From Favolaschia claudopus (Eukaryota > Basidiomycota > Agaricomycetes > Agaricales > Mycenaceae), in contig JAWWNJ010000117.1 in NCBI GenBank assembly GCA_037176885.1, positions 186,001 through 250,000 of the forward strand: a DNA stretch of 64,000 bases. The letters are read 5' to 3'. The translations under genes and the position numbers were made by a program. Shown here piece by piece: positions 54,111 through 63,417 of this stretch (within the stretch, counting starts at the first letter, position 1; the number at the start of each line of letters is the position of its first letter). The notes under the pieces were generated by a model that saw only the letters and a program-made list of their open reading frames with translations, did not search any database and was not told where the DNA came from.

Positions 54111-55101
54111 GTACAGTACGGAAATGGATTGAGGCACTCAAGAATAAGTACGGGTGAATTGCGGGCACTCCTTGTGCAGGGTGGAGTCAGCAGCCAAAAG
54201 GCTGTCCCAAAGAGAGTTACCGATGCGGAGAATGACATAGCCCATGTCACATCATTGTGGCGTTCTGCTGGAAAGAGTTGAGGGAAGCCCGAAATGGCGT
54301 CGACAGCGATTTCGCGGGCATGCTGCTGTATTGGCACAACCAACTGGGAAGGGACATTTATCTGTACATTTTTGAGGTTGGAGTCGGGGAAGCGCACCAA
54401 ATGCAAGCATTTTGGGGTGAGTGACGCCGACTTGGATCACACGAGAACGAACGCGCTGTTGGTGGATTGAGAGACTCAATGTGATACGAGGGCGGATTCT
54501 TGGTGCGTTGCGGGTTGTGAAACCGGGGCATGTATCCCAGCTTGTGAAGGCTGTATGGGAGGGAGTAGACTGCGGCGCGTTTTTGGGTTTTCCTGTACAT
54601 TCTCAGCAGATGTTGACGACGCAGAGCCACAACGACGCACCTGAACACTTTTTGCCATTCATGTGTGAGGTGAGCGACACTTGATTCGATCCTAGGGGAA
54701 GGACTTGTCCACACTGTGGACACTTGTATTGTGTATTGGGTGCCAAGATGCCTTGTAGCTGTGCATTGTGGATATTTACAGCACATTCTTGAACAGAGGT
54801 ATATACAGGAGTATTGAAAGTATTTTGAAGCGGTATAAACGAGTAGCCGATGAACTTGCTCGCGCTATGTACAGTTTCTACATCTTCAGAATGCTCCACG
54901 TTGGCGAGACTGGTGTCGATGATAAGAATCCTCGACACCTCTTGCCGGTCTGTCTATCGACAGCTTGCGGTCACCGGTCTAGTTCACAAGTGGTGGTATT
55001 CCGACGTTCAGAGCTGGGACGCGAGTGATTTCAAGCTTCCGAATCAACCCGATGTCCCCCAAGGTCCGCAAGCATCTCTGTCGGCACTTTTATGAATCAA
55101 T
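54111..55101. other. Coding-like minus-strand blocks of unknown family
   Basis: The minus-strand frames 53999-54406 (VDAISGFPQLFPAERHND, DVTWAMSFSASVTLFG) and 54603-54938 (TQYKCPQCGQVLPLGSNQ with H and C ligands, finger-like) look conserved rather than random. I recognise no named family and cannot splice them together. The word CTGTCTATCGACAGCTTGC near 54950 matches, inverted, the 21820 and 43781 sites and may mark an element end. Confidence 0.35.
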
Positions 55102-55320
55102 ATCTTGTCAGATGGAAATCGCGAATTAATTACTGTGCTTGATTGTATCTGCGCGGATGGGACAACGCTTCCTCCTTGGATTGTGATGAAAGGGAAGAAG
55201 CCAATGTACGCATGGATGAAGGACTCAGAGCTGGAGAAAGCTAGTCTCGGATACCCAGACGTTCCTCCGCAGTCCGAGAGGGCGAGATTAGATATATCGG
55301 AGCTACTTCCTAATCTGTAA
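55102..55320 (+). pseudogene. pogo/Fot1-type transposase (DDE_1) fragment
   Basis: After a possible acceptor (CTTGTCAG near 55110) the frame reads DGNRELITVLDCICADGTTL and PPWIVMKGKKPMYAWMKD. This E-x-x-T-V-(L/I)-x-x-I-C-A-D-G then P-P-x-(F/I)-(V/I)-x-K-G-K arrangement is typical of pogo-group DDE_1 transposases, following the first catalytic aspartate. Only about 70 codons remain and the frame ends at 55320. Confidence 0.65.
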
Positions 55321-56342
55321 TTTCAATGACAGGTTTTGGCGTTTGATTGATTTTGAGGGTGATCGGAACAAGGGCGTAGGAACGTCTGGGCCACTTCCAT
55401 TGGGTCACCTACCATAACCCGCTTCGCGCGTCACCGCGTCCACGCCGTTCGCTCGCGTCTGCCGCCACCTACAGGACCCTGCCTTCGGAGGGTGGGGACC
55501 GTCACCCCGCCCTCCGCGAGCGCTCTCAGCACCTCCTACATGATGCGCGGCGGCGCGCAGCCACTGAATACACAATTATTGCCAAACAGACTGAACTTGA
55601 GCTCTGGAGACCTATTCTATCGTGTTCAGCGACCTCGAAAACCGGGGTAGGCAGCGTGCCCAGTCGACTGAGTGGGTTCCGAGGCAAGGGGTGGCGGAAC
55701 GCGCTACATCTATGAAATTCTGAGCATAAACAGCAAAATAAAACAGAAATACTGAATTAACCTACTCGGAAATGCCGTCAAGCCAAAGGAGGGGGGGGTC
55801 TGCGAGGAACATTGTTCTCCCAGCAATTATACTAGCCCTGAATCAACTCAGAAACACTGGGAAACACTATTGCAGCTCAATATGCTGAGCTTTGATGGAT
55901 AGATCAGCCAGCTGATACAGTTGATGCGACAGACATCGGGACTCGCTGAAATACTATTTCAACTCACACTGTTCTCGTATATACTTTTTCCAAGTTTACA
56001 CCTGCAGTTGAAAGCTAGCCTCTTCCAAAAAAAATCTGGGCTACTGAAGAAAGTGTGCAACCTGATTAAGTAGAAGCAAAAGTCCCAGCTTTCAAAAGTA
56101 GCTATGACACTGGCAGTTCTGAGGTTTCAACGTTTCGTTCATTACTGAATTACTTAAGTATTAGTTGGTCATACTATGAACGATTGTCATACGAGAGATC
56201 GGTTACCGGTCTAAGTAGTAAGTTGGTCATACAGTCAAAACACGGCCGCTGCTCGAGCCGATGTTGCCCGAATAAGCCGGGAAGTATGTGACAATGGCGT
56301 GCGTACCCGCAATAATTAAATCAACTTCTGCTCATCCAAACT
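55321..56342. other. Spacer, no gene
   Basis: A GC-rich patch at 55415-55560 has CGCGCG, CCTTCGGAGGG and CTCGCG words resembling the 29.6-30.3-kb hairpin units. The rest is AT-rich and shows TTGGTCATAC words near 56164 and 56222. No ORF of note. Confidence 0.35.
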
Positions 56343-56612
56343 AGATCGGATGGATGGAAAGACAAGAATTCTGTGACGGGGGTTACTGCGTCTGCAGAGG
56401 GGAAGGTACGTCGGTTATATAGCTCTCAAATATCTTGAACTAATCGCGTCCAGACCCATTTGGTTGATTTAATTCATACCCGCGGCAAAAAGAAAGACGG
56501 AATATCAATGTGTAATTCTTTTTGCGAGCACATCCATACATTTGAAGGCGATTCCGGAGGCATCGTCGTTGCGTATATCACAGACAATGATGGAGGAAGT
56601 GTTGGGAAAAAT
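56343..56612 (+). pseudogene. hAT transposase fragment around the first catalytic region
   Basis: The frame reads RSDGWKDKNSVTGVTASAEG. An intron at 56406-56453 (GTACGT to TCCAG) joins it to THLVDLIHTRGKKKDG and GGIVVAYITDNDGG. The D-G-W...(S/T)-x-x-G block and the later (V/I)-x-x-x-x-x-T-D-x-x-x block are the first and second aspartate regions of hAT transposases. The coding sequence stops abruptly at 56612, where a TIR element begins. Confidence 0.6.
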
Positions 56613-57027
56613 TGTCGGAAAAATTGAAAAAGCCTGGTAAGGCCTTGGAGCACCTAACGGTCTTATAAGGCCTAATAAGGTTCGAGGGGTGACCTTATAA
56701 GGCGTGATAAGGTCTGGTTAGGTCTTCCCAGGCTGACTCCCCGGAGGTTACAAAACTGAGTTGGGGTTGTTAGAGACATGGTAGGTGTGGTTTTATTGGA
56801 TCTTTTTCGGCGGAAAATTGTATTGTTTTTGATAATTTGTGCTGTGGTTGTATGCCAAGATGGCTGATTTGAATTTCAAAAAGTATGTAGGGGAGCATAT
56901 ACTCATGTGTAGTAAATCACCAGTCAATGTACGAGCAATATCTTGAGTTGTTGTGTTATGGGGAAATTGTACAGGTATCCGAGAGCTACGCCATATATGG
57001 AACAAAATTTCTCTATCTGTAAAGCTC

Positions 57028-57108
57028 TCTTAGCATAGCAGTATTGTACATTGCCATTGTTTTTTTCGCACGAGGTCGACCGTTCGATTCTCGCAAGCAA
57101 CCAGTAAT
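57028..57108 (+). repeat. Degenerate tRNA-like segment
   Basis: CTTAGCATAGCAGTATTG resembles an A box and CGTTCGATTCTCG a B box, at tRNA spacing. Stems are poor, so it is a SINE-head or tRNA fossil, not a working tRNA. Confidence 0.45.
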
Positions 57109-57223
57109 TAATTGTTAGAGTCAGTATTGTAGTAATAGATATAGATAGTCTAGTATTACAAAGTCAAGACAAGGTGTAAGCAGTCACTTTACAAAGAAGG
57201 TAAGGTGGTAATACTTTTGCTTA

Positions 57224-57979
57224 CAGGGAATCCTGAAAATAATGACAATCACGAATAAAAAAAATTGTGTTTCCCAAAAAGGAAATTTGGGTTCTTCCCT
57301 TTCCTTCTCCTTGTTTTTGAGCTCTCAACTCACGGCAATCCTTATTCTGATGTCCTGGACCGTGCCTATGGTCATTCTGGAGGTCTTCGAGTTCAATCCG
57401 CCCTCACCTGTGCCTTTCTGTGCTCGCAATTCAATGCATCAACAGCAGAGTGATGTGGACTATCTAGTGCCCGTTACATCGAGTTGGACGGCCTTTCTCG
57501 CTACGAAGAAGAGCAGAGGAAGATTCAGACGATAATACTACCACTGGGGGGCTGAATTGTCTGCAAATGTGTACTCTCTTCCAGTTCTTATTGCCCTTGT
57601 ATTGCCTCAGACAATGGGACTCGCAACAGCTTCGTTTGAGCTCTGTTTTCAACCCAAGCTTTGGGAAAGAGTAGAGTACCATATTCTCTTATTGTTATAT
57701 TCCACTTTTTTCCGGGTAGCTATCTATCTGGCGTTATTTTCCTGTGTAGTCAGTCCAACAAGTGAATGCATTGCTGGCTTAGCTTCTGTTGGTCTTGCCT
57801 CGAGTTTGTACCACCAAAATACTTAGAATAGCATACTAGAAGCATTTTACGACCTCCTGTAGTGCTTGAAAGCTTCTGTGGCCGGAAAAAGACGAGAAGG
57901 AGCGCAGCAAGCAGGAATTTCCTTTTCGGGAATCGCAAATATTTTTATTTGTGATTGTCATTATTTTCAGGATTCCCTG
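57224..57979. mobile_element. Tc1-like MITE (CAGGGAATCCTGAAAAT ends)
   Basis: A 756-bp element with about 50-bp inverted ends (CAGGGAATCCTGAAAATA, then ATGACAATCAC, then AAAAGGAAAT). TA is immediately outside both ends (57222-57223 and 57980-57981). Internal frames are short. Confidence 0.85.
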
Positions 57980-58174
57980 TAACCTCGCCGAACATGCCTT
58001 GTAAGGCCTTACAAGCCTCATTAGGCCCTATAAGGTCCATTATGTGTTATAAGGCCCTATATGTAGTATTTGGTACGTATTTAAACCTTGTAACCCTCCT
58101 TTTCCCCAACGGCCTTATTAGACCTTACAAGGCCTGCCCAGGCCTAACAACCCTTTTTTGATTTTTCCGACAAA

Positions 58175-58259
58175 TGGCTGAAGCAGGATTCGAACCTGCG
58201 ACCTTCTCATGTCATGTGAGATGCTCTAACCCGAAGGTATCCAACTGAGCTATTCTGCC
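58175..58259 (-). tRNA. Degenerate elongator tRNA-Met-like gene (probable pseudogene)
   Basis: Read on the minus strand: acceptor GGCAGAA/TTCAGCC (one A-A mismatch at pair 4), D arm GCTC/GAGC, anticodon stem TCTCA/TGAGA, and a perfect T arm GCAGG-TTCGAAT-CCTGC. Overall it matches a eukaryotic elongator tRNA-Met. Two defects stand out. The D loop carries about 11 extra bases (ATACCTTCGGG) after AGTTGG. The anticodon loop reads CATGACA instead of CTCATAA, so U33 and the CAU anticodon are lost. A working tRNA is unlikely. The 3' end abuts the TIR element at 58172. Confidence 0.65.
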
Positions 58260-58478
58260 GATTTCGAGGATCAGTTAGAACTTCCCCGTGCCAGGTAAAC
58301 TAAACTCAGAACAGGCTGTGAGTTTCGGCGCCGAGCCCACTGGCTCACTGGCAGTTTACCCTGAAATTGGGTCAAAATTGGATAAGTCGATGGCATCAAT
58401 ATAGCTCGCTGACCTACTGACGACGAGGAAGGTTCTCGGCCACCCTCTCCGACGGATAACCCACTCGTAGAGCCGCAC

Positions 58479-58880
58479 ATGGTCGATTCGTCTTTGGAGG
58501 ACTTCAATACCACAAATCAATTCATCAGACTCTTGCGAGACGCCTCACTTGATGATGAAGACGAGAAATTAGACGACGACACACTACACAGGCTCAGGAA
58601 TCCGCCCCAGGAACGGCCTGTTCTTGACGCGGATGAACGGCTTTCCATTGAAATCTACCTCTCCATCACCAACGCTTCCGTACAAGCCTACAATTCTGTG
58701 CGAGAACCCAGATAATCCAATGAACCTAAGTTCTTCCCGACCACCATGTCGATTTTCAAACTTCTTATATTTCGACTTCTGCGGTCGCAAGGGGGCCCTC
58801 AAGACAAACTGGAGAAGTTCCACAATAGAACCCATCCCTCGTTGGTTGAGCCTCAAGCTCCCGCTGCGCTGCAAGGCCGC
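58479..58880 (+). pseudogene. N-terminal fragment of a Tnp2/CACTA-type transposase gene
   Basis: MVDSSLEDFNTTNQFIRLLR is followed by an acidic linker, LHRLRNPPQERPVLDADER and LSIEIYLSITNASVQAYNSV. I associate this order (Leu-Arg-x-Pro-Pro, then LSxxIFLxxxNAS) with N-termini of Agaricomycete En/Spm (CACTA) Tnp2-like proteins, from memory. The frame then runs into Pro/Ala-rich sequence and no DDE domain follows, so it is a fragment. Confidence 0.45.
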
Positions 58881-59936
58881 GAAGACACCCTCCTCTGCTC
58901 AAGATAAGTACCGCCGCTGTTGTGGGCCGAGGCACCTCAAACTGCGCCGCCGTATGGCCCCCGCACTCCTCAAGTCCTCCCCCCAGCGTCTGAGCCCACT
59001 GCTCCCACAGCGCTTCAAAAGCGTGAAGATCAAAATGCGGCGCAAGAAAACTTCACCAACGGCCGAGGCACCTCAAGCTGCGGCGCCGCTCTGGCCTCTG
59101 CACTCCTCAAGCCCTCGTGCAGCGCCGTTTACTTCCATCCAGTATTGGATGATTCCGACTCACCACGCTTGTCGTCGCCGTACCCCCTGCCCATCAAGCA
59201 GCGCCTTCAAGCCCGTTGCCGAATCAATACGTCCATCACTCCCACTGTGGCTGGTGCGACCTCTGGCGAAGTCTTCAAGCTGTATCAAGAGTCTTCGGTG
59301 GCGTCCTCAAGCACAAAGTGGGCAGCGGGGGCGCACAGCGCATCGACGAAGGCTTTGCTGGCACTGCGCTTAGCAACCGGAGTTCCCGGGTCGTTACCCG
59401 ACCCAACCCGGGCACCGTTCGGGGCCGTGCCGCCGTATTACGCCGTGTGGATTTGTCGAGCGGTGATTTCATTGTCGCCACTCGCTCGCCTCCGTGTCCG
59501 CGCTCAAGTTCAAGTCGTTCAAGCTCAAATCTAAGCGCCTTTACACGTCAAGCCTTTTCCTTCGTATTACCAAGCTCTGGCCAACGCCAGCCCAGAAGTC
59601 CGTGGGCTCGTTTCTTTGCGAAATGGGATGGTGCGCATGCACACTGCAAAGGGACGACATGCGACAGCGTCGGTGTACTGGTGGACACCGGGGATTTTTA
59701 CCTGGGAAGAGAGAACTCGACCCAGGTCCCCCAGGGTTTTAACCGGAGGTCCTGCCATTCCAACGGCCGGCCAGTTTTCACCGATTGCCAGCGTCTTGTG
59801 TGATCAAACCCCTGGAATTTGTGTGTGCTCGGTTGACAGTTTGTAGCGATATGTGGAGATAGCCACCTCTACATTTAACTACTTATTTGTTTTCCGTAAA
59901 CTCGTTGTTCAGGCATTTGGACCACGCGAGTATAAT
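58881..59936. other. Low-complexity coding-like stretch with a direct repeat
   Basis: A unit of about 55 bp beginning GGCCGAGGCACCTCAA occurs at 58925 and again at 59061. Overlapping Pro/Ala/Ser-rich frames (58624-59803) are open because of GC-rich composition. I see no domain and do not call a gene. TTCAAG/CTCAAG words recur through 59500-59545. Confidence 0.35.
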
Positions 59937-59937
59937 A

Positions 59938-60454
59938 CTCGGTATGACCAAAAGTAACCGGAATCACAAATTGCCTATATATGGCAAGGCTAGCACAGGG
60001 AGGATTGGTACTGTAATTATGGTAGAAGTATATGCTGTTGCATATGAAGTAGTTTGGGTCCACTGTGCCCTTGTTGTGCGTCTATTTGAATTGCAATTAT
60101 TTATGTTATGATGGTTGAACATTATGCCCAGTTTTTAACGTCTCACAAGAGGTGGAGACTAGGATGCTAAATTCTGGCATTTCATGTACATTATCATAAG
60201 ACCTAAATCCCATTTTTCAAGTACTCATTGACCCCATATCTGTCCAAGTGCTATTTTAAAAACGCAGATATTGCTAAATTGGGAAATTTCTGAATTTCGA
60301 ATATTTCTCTGGCTGTCCGATGTTCCAATCGGTGTTTATGTCATGCAAGTCAGAGAAAACATGCTATAGGCAAGAGCTGGACCCATCAAAGCTGGTTGAC
60401 CATTGAAATTCCTATATAAATTCTACAATTCCGGTTACTTTTGGTCATGCCGAG
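59938..60454. mobile_element. Tc1/mariner-type MITE (CTCGGTATGACCAAAAG ends)
   Basis: A 517-bp element with about 27-bp inverted ends (one mismatch), beginning CTCGG(T/C)ATGACCAAAAG and continuing TAACCGGAAT, flanked by TA (59936-59937 and 60455-60456). An 8-C run follows the right end. Non-coding. Confidence 0.9.
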
Positions 60455-60456
60455 TA

Positions 60457-62091
60457 TATCCCCCCCCCCCGATAGTGCGAACGGGACTAAACCCCAGACT
60501 TCAGCAGGAAGCCAGCGCAGCGCCCCTACCTTTTTGGCATACAGTGCTGTTCGCACCAGGTTCGTAAATCTGGAACTCCGTCCACGTTGTCTAATCTCAT
60601 ATTTCACAGGGTCAATTGATTCTCCTGGACTATTTCAAAGAAAATCCCGAGGCCGACGGAACGGCGGAGGAAACAGCCACTGTGGTCGCATAACCCCCTG
60701 ACTTTCCCATAGTTGGTTCACAAGGTTTCAATGGGAAATTCACCGGAAAACTCTGTGAATTCCACTATGGAGTTGTGAATTTCACGGAGATATTTTCACT
60801 GGGTCCAACTATGTGAGTGGGACATTCCATTCACATGGTTTGGGAATGATATCCACCTCATATTCCAATGAAAACTCTTTCACTGTGTTGGATTCCCTTC
60901 CAATACTCCCGGAAATCACTTGAAAAATACGTGAAAACACAGTGGAAACTGCATGAAAAATCTACTATGTACCCCTCGCTTTGACCAGTGTCAACATACA
61001 AGTATTAGTCTTATCTCTTTTGCACGGAAGTACTTACTGAACAAGCACAACAAGTCTTTACTAACAATTACTAAGTTATAGTCTGTATTTGTTGGCGCCT
61101 GTCAACCAGGACCTCGGTTTTGTCACGGCTGTCACGGCACGTGCAGATTTTCCCACACGGTTCGAATCCGGTTCAACTGCTCGCGGCTGCTCATAGCACT
61201 CTCGTGGACCACTCTAAATGTTGCAGAGTCTCAACCAAAGTTTATTTCTAGTTGTACATCGCTTTTTTTGCCCAGAAACCATCACTGGAACCAAGCTGGG
61301 TTAACGGACAGCCGAGGCAAGAGAGTGAGTTCAAAGATATCTATTTTAGGCCAAAAAGTATCAGAAAAACTGTTCTGCAGTGCTGAGAGACCCGCTAGAG
61401 TGTCATCAGAATCTTTTAGAAGGCAAAATAATGGGCAAGAACGAGGAAAACAGGTCACTCGACGCATTCGAACCGTGTGGGAAAATTGGCACGTGCCATC
61501 AAATTGTCACAAAATCCGAGGTCCTTGGTGACAGGTGCCAACAAAATCAGACTCTATATATAAAAAGATATATCGACTATCATATATCTCATAGAGTCTG
61601 ACTGCGGGAGACTAACTAAGTTACGGTATTCAAAGTATGTAAATCGACTATATTACTGTATTAGGAACACAACCAGTACTGGTGACCAGAACCATGTACC
61701 GTGTTCGAGGCAACTTGAACTCCATGAATTTCACGAGGTTTACGGGTGAATTTCCAAGAGTTGCCAGGAAGCGAGGAATGAACTTTCTGAGCAGTTTTCA
61801 CACATATGCATTCATTCGATTTTCGAGTGAAATTCACGCACTTCATATTGCGGACTCTAATTATGTGAATCGGGTACGTGAAGTCACAACCCCATGAATC
61901 TGAATTCACTAGATAAACCCGTGAATTGTGGAATTCCAGCTATTTTGGAAACGATAGACATTTTCGATTTTCGAGCTGAGTTCGGCAACTCCCGGCAGAC
62001 CTGTCATATAATTATTTTTAGCTACAACTCAGCTCCATCATGACGACGAGCGTTCCCCGCCAATATACAGTATACTCTCCTCACTCTCACC
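60457..62091. other. Spacer with GTGAATT/AATTCAC palindromes
   Basis: Two patches (60720-60960 and 61720-61940) are dense in GTGAATTTCAC, GTGAATTCCAC and CCGTGAA words in both orientations, resembling ends of an undelimited repeat. A T/A-rich palindromic patch lies near 61555-61600. A short Lys/Arg-rich frame at 61268-61531 is unrecognised. The region may include the left arm of the Tc1-like element whose gene starts at 62092, but I found no matching right TIR. Confidence 0.35.
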
Positions 62092-63278
62092 ATGATACGA
62101 CGAGGAAACCGCCGTCACATACCTAAGGAGCAGAAACAGCTCATCACCACAATGTCGGCCCATACGTCTGTCCCAGACATTGCTGCAGCTACCGACATCA
62201 GCGAGCGAACCATTTACCGCATCATCCGAACGTGGCGGACCACTGGGGACCACGTCCGAATTCCTCTGCAGCTTGGACGACCCCGCATTCTTACATCTTT
62301 TGATGTCGCGGTCTGTAATCTTCTCAATACCCTTCGTATTTGACCCTTTGAGAAGTATCTTGAGGGTCTTGTTGCGAGAACCCCCGACATCTATCTTTTC
62401 GAGCTACAGGAATGTTTGTACGAAGCCACGGGACTCGACGTCGCTAAAACCACCATCCGTGACGCCCTTTTGCGAATGGGTTATGTTCGGGTTCATGTAA
62501 GTAAAATTGCTGGGAGTTTCGTGCCGCTGACATGAGTATATCCTTAGATATCTCGAACTGCACTCGAAGCTGAGGAAAACAAACGGCTTGGGTTTCAATG
62601 TGAAGTTGGACAACACCCACCTCGAAGACTGGTTTTCCTAGACGAAGCAGCTTGCAATCGACATACAACGCGGCGGCAGATGGCATGGGCGCCCATTGGA
62701 ATGCGAGCACGGCGGCATGATTTTTTTGTCCGAGGCATCCGGTATGTGTTTCTGCTCTTGCCAGCGCTACGTGCCTGCTGATATGTATAGTTATTCTGTT
62801 CTTCCGGCAATTTGCCTCGATGGCATACTTCACTTCGATGTGTTGACTCGATCCTGGACCGCCGTAGAGTTCCGCAACTATCTCGATATTCTCCTTGACC
62901 GCATGAATCCCTTTCCGCAGGACAACTCCGTTCTCGTCATGGACAACGCAAGTGTTCATCACTTTGATGGGATTCGTGAGATGGTCGAGGGACGGTGCGT
63001 AGCATACATATATCCTATTGATTGCCAACTCACTGAATTTGATTTACAGCGGGCGCCGACTGATTTATCTGTCACCATATTCTCCCGACTTCAATCCATG
63101 CGAAGAAGGGTTTTCATGCATGAAATACTGGATCCGACGCAACCGGGACGATGTTCTCAGCTCGATGGAAGGGCGTGATGGTTGCGACCCCATTGCAACT
63201 TTGTGGGAAGCGGCTCATGAGACAATGACCCCAGAGAACATTGAAGGATGGTTTAGGGATTGCGAATACGTTGTATAG
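62092..63278 (+). CDS. Tc1-like DD34E transposase, five exons, apparently complete
   Basis: The ATG at 62092 opens a helix-turn-helix region (PDIAAATDISERTIYRIIRT). Exons 62092-62310, 62353-62496, 62548-62741, 62791-62994 and 63050-63278 total 990 nt, exactly 329 codons plus stop, the usual Tc1/mariner size. Catalytic residues are present: D in LVFLDEAACN, D in SVLVMDNASVHH and E in SPYSPDFNPCEEGF. There are 34 residues between the last two, i.e. DD34E of the DDE_3 group. Three introns have standard GTAAGT, GTATGT and GTGCGT donors. The first (62311-62352, 42 nt, GTCTGT to TTGAG) is weaker; if it is not spliced, a TGA at 62341 truncates the protein. The enzyme would excise and insert at TA sites, like those flanking many MITEs here. 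Confidence 0.8.
62497..62547 (+). other. Intron 2 of the Tc1-like transposase
   Basis: GTAAGT donor and CCTTAG acceptor; it joins MGYVRVH to ISRTALEAEEN. Confidence 0.8.
62742..62790 (+). other. Intron 3 of the Tc1-like transposase
   Basis: GTATGT donor and TATAG acceptor; it joins FVRGIR to YSVLPAICLDG and removes an in-frame stop. Confidence 0.85.
62995..63049 (+). other. Intron 4 of the Tc1-like transposase
   Basis: GTGCGT donor and TTACAG acceptor; it joins REMVEGR to GRRLIYLSPYSPDF, restoring the DD34E spacing. Confidence 0.85.
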
Positions 63279-63417
63279 GTTGTTGTATCAGTAGTTGTCA
63301 ATACACAAGTAGGACACCAAGAAATTATATAAACAATATGACTATACAAATATACAGAAAGCTAGGAGCGATACAGTATTTTCAGCAGAGGCGATAACAT
63401 ACACAGCGCGAAATAAA

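Larger units (their letters stand above)
56613..58172. mobile_element. TIR element (TGTCGGAAAAAT ends) between a hAT fragment and a tRNA-like gene
   Basis: The ends TGTCGGAAAAAT are inverted, followed inward by A-runs and then by many CCTTATAAGG, AAGGCC and GGCCTTA words on both sides. AAT occurs just outside both ends (56610-56612 and 58173-58175), perhaps a 3-bp duplication. Length is 1560 bp including the nested MITE at 57224-57979. The TGTCGGAAAA start resembles the ends of the 27960 element. Confidence 0.65.

Noticed and set aside
58624..59803. Overlapping 249-, 204- and 195-codon frames
   Set aside because: Pro/Ala/Ser-rich in all three frames, reflecting GC-rich repeated sequence. No conserved motif beyond the Tnp2-like piece at 58479-58880.
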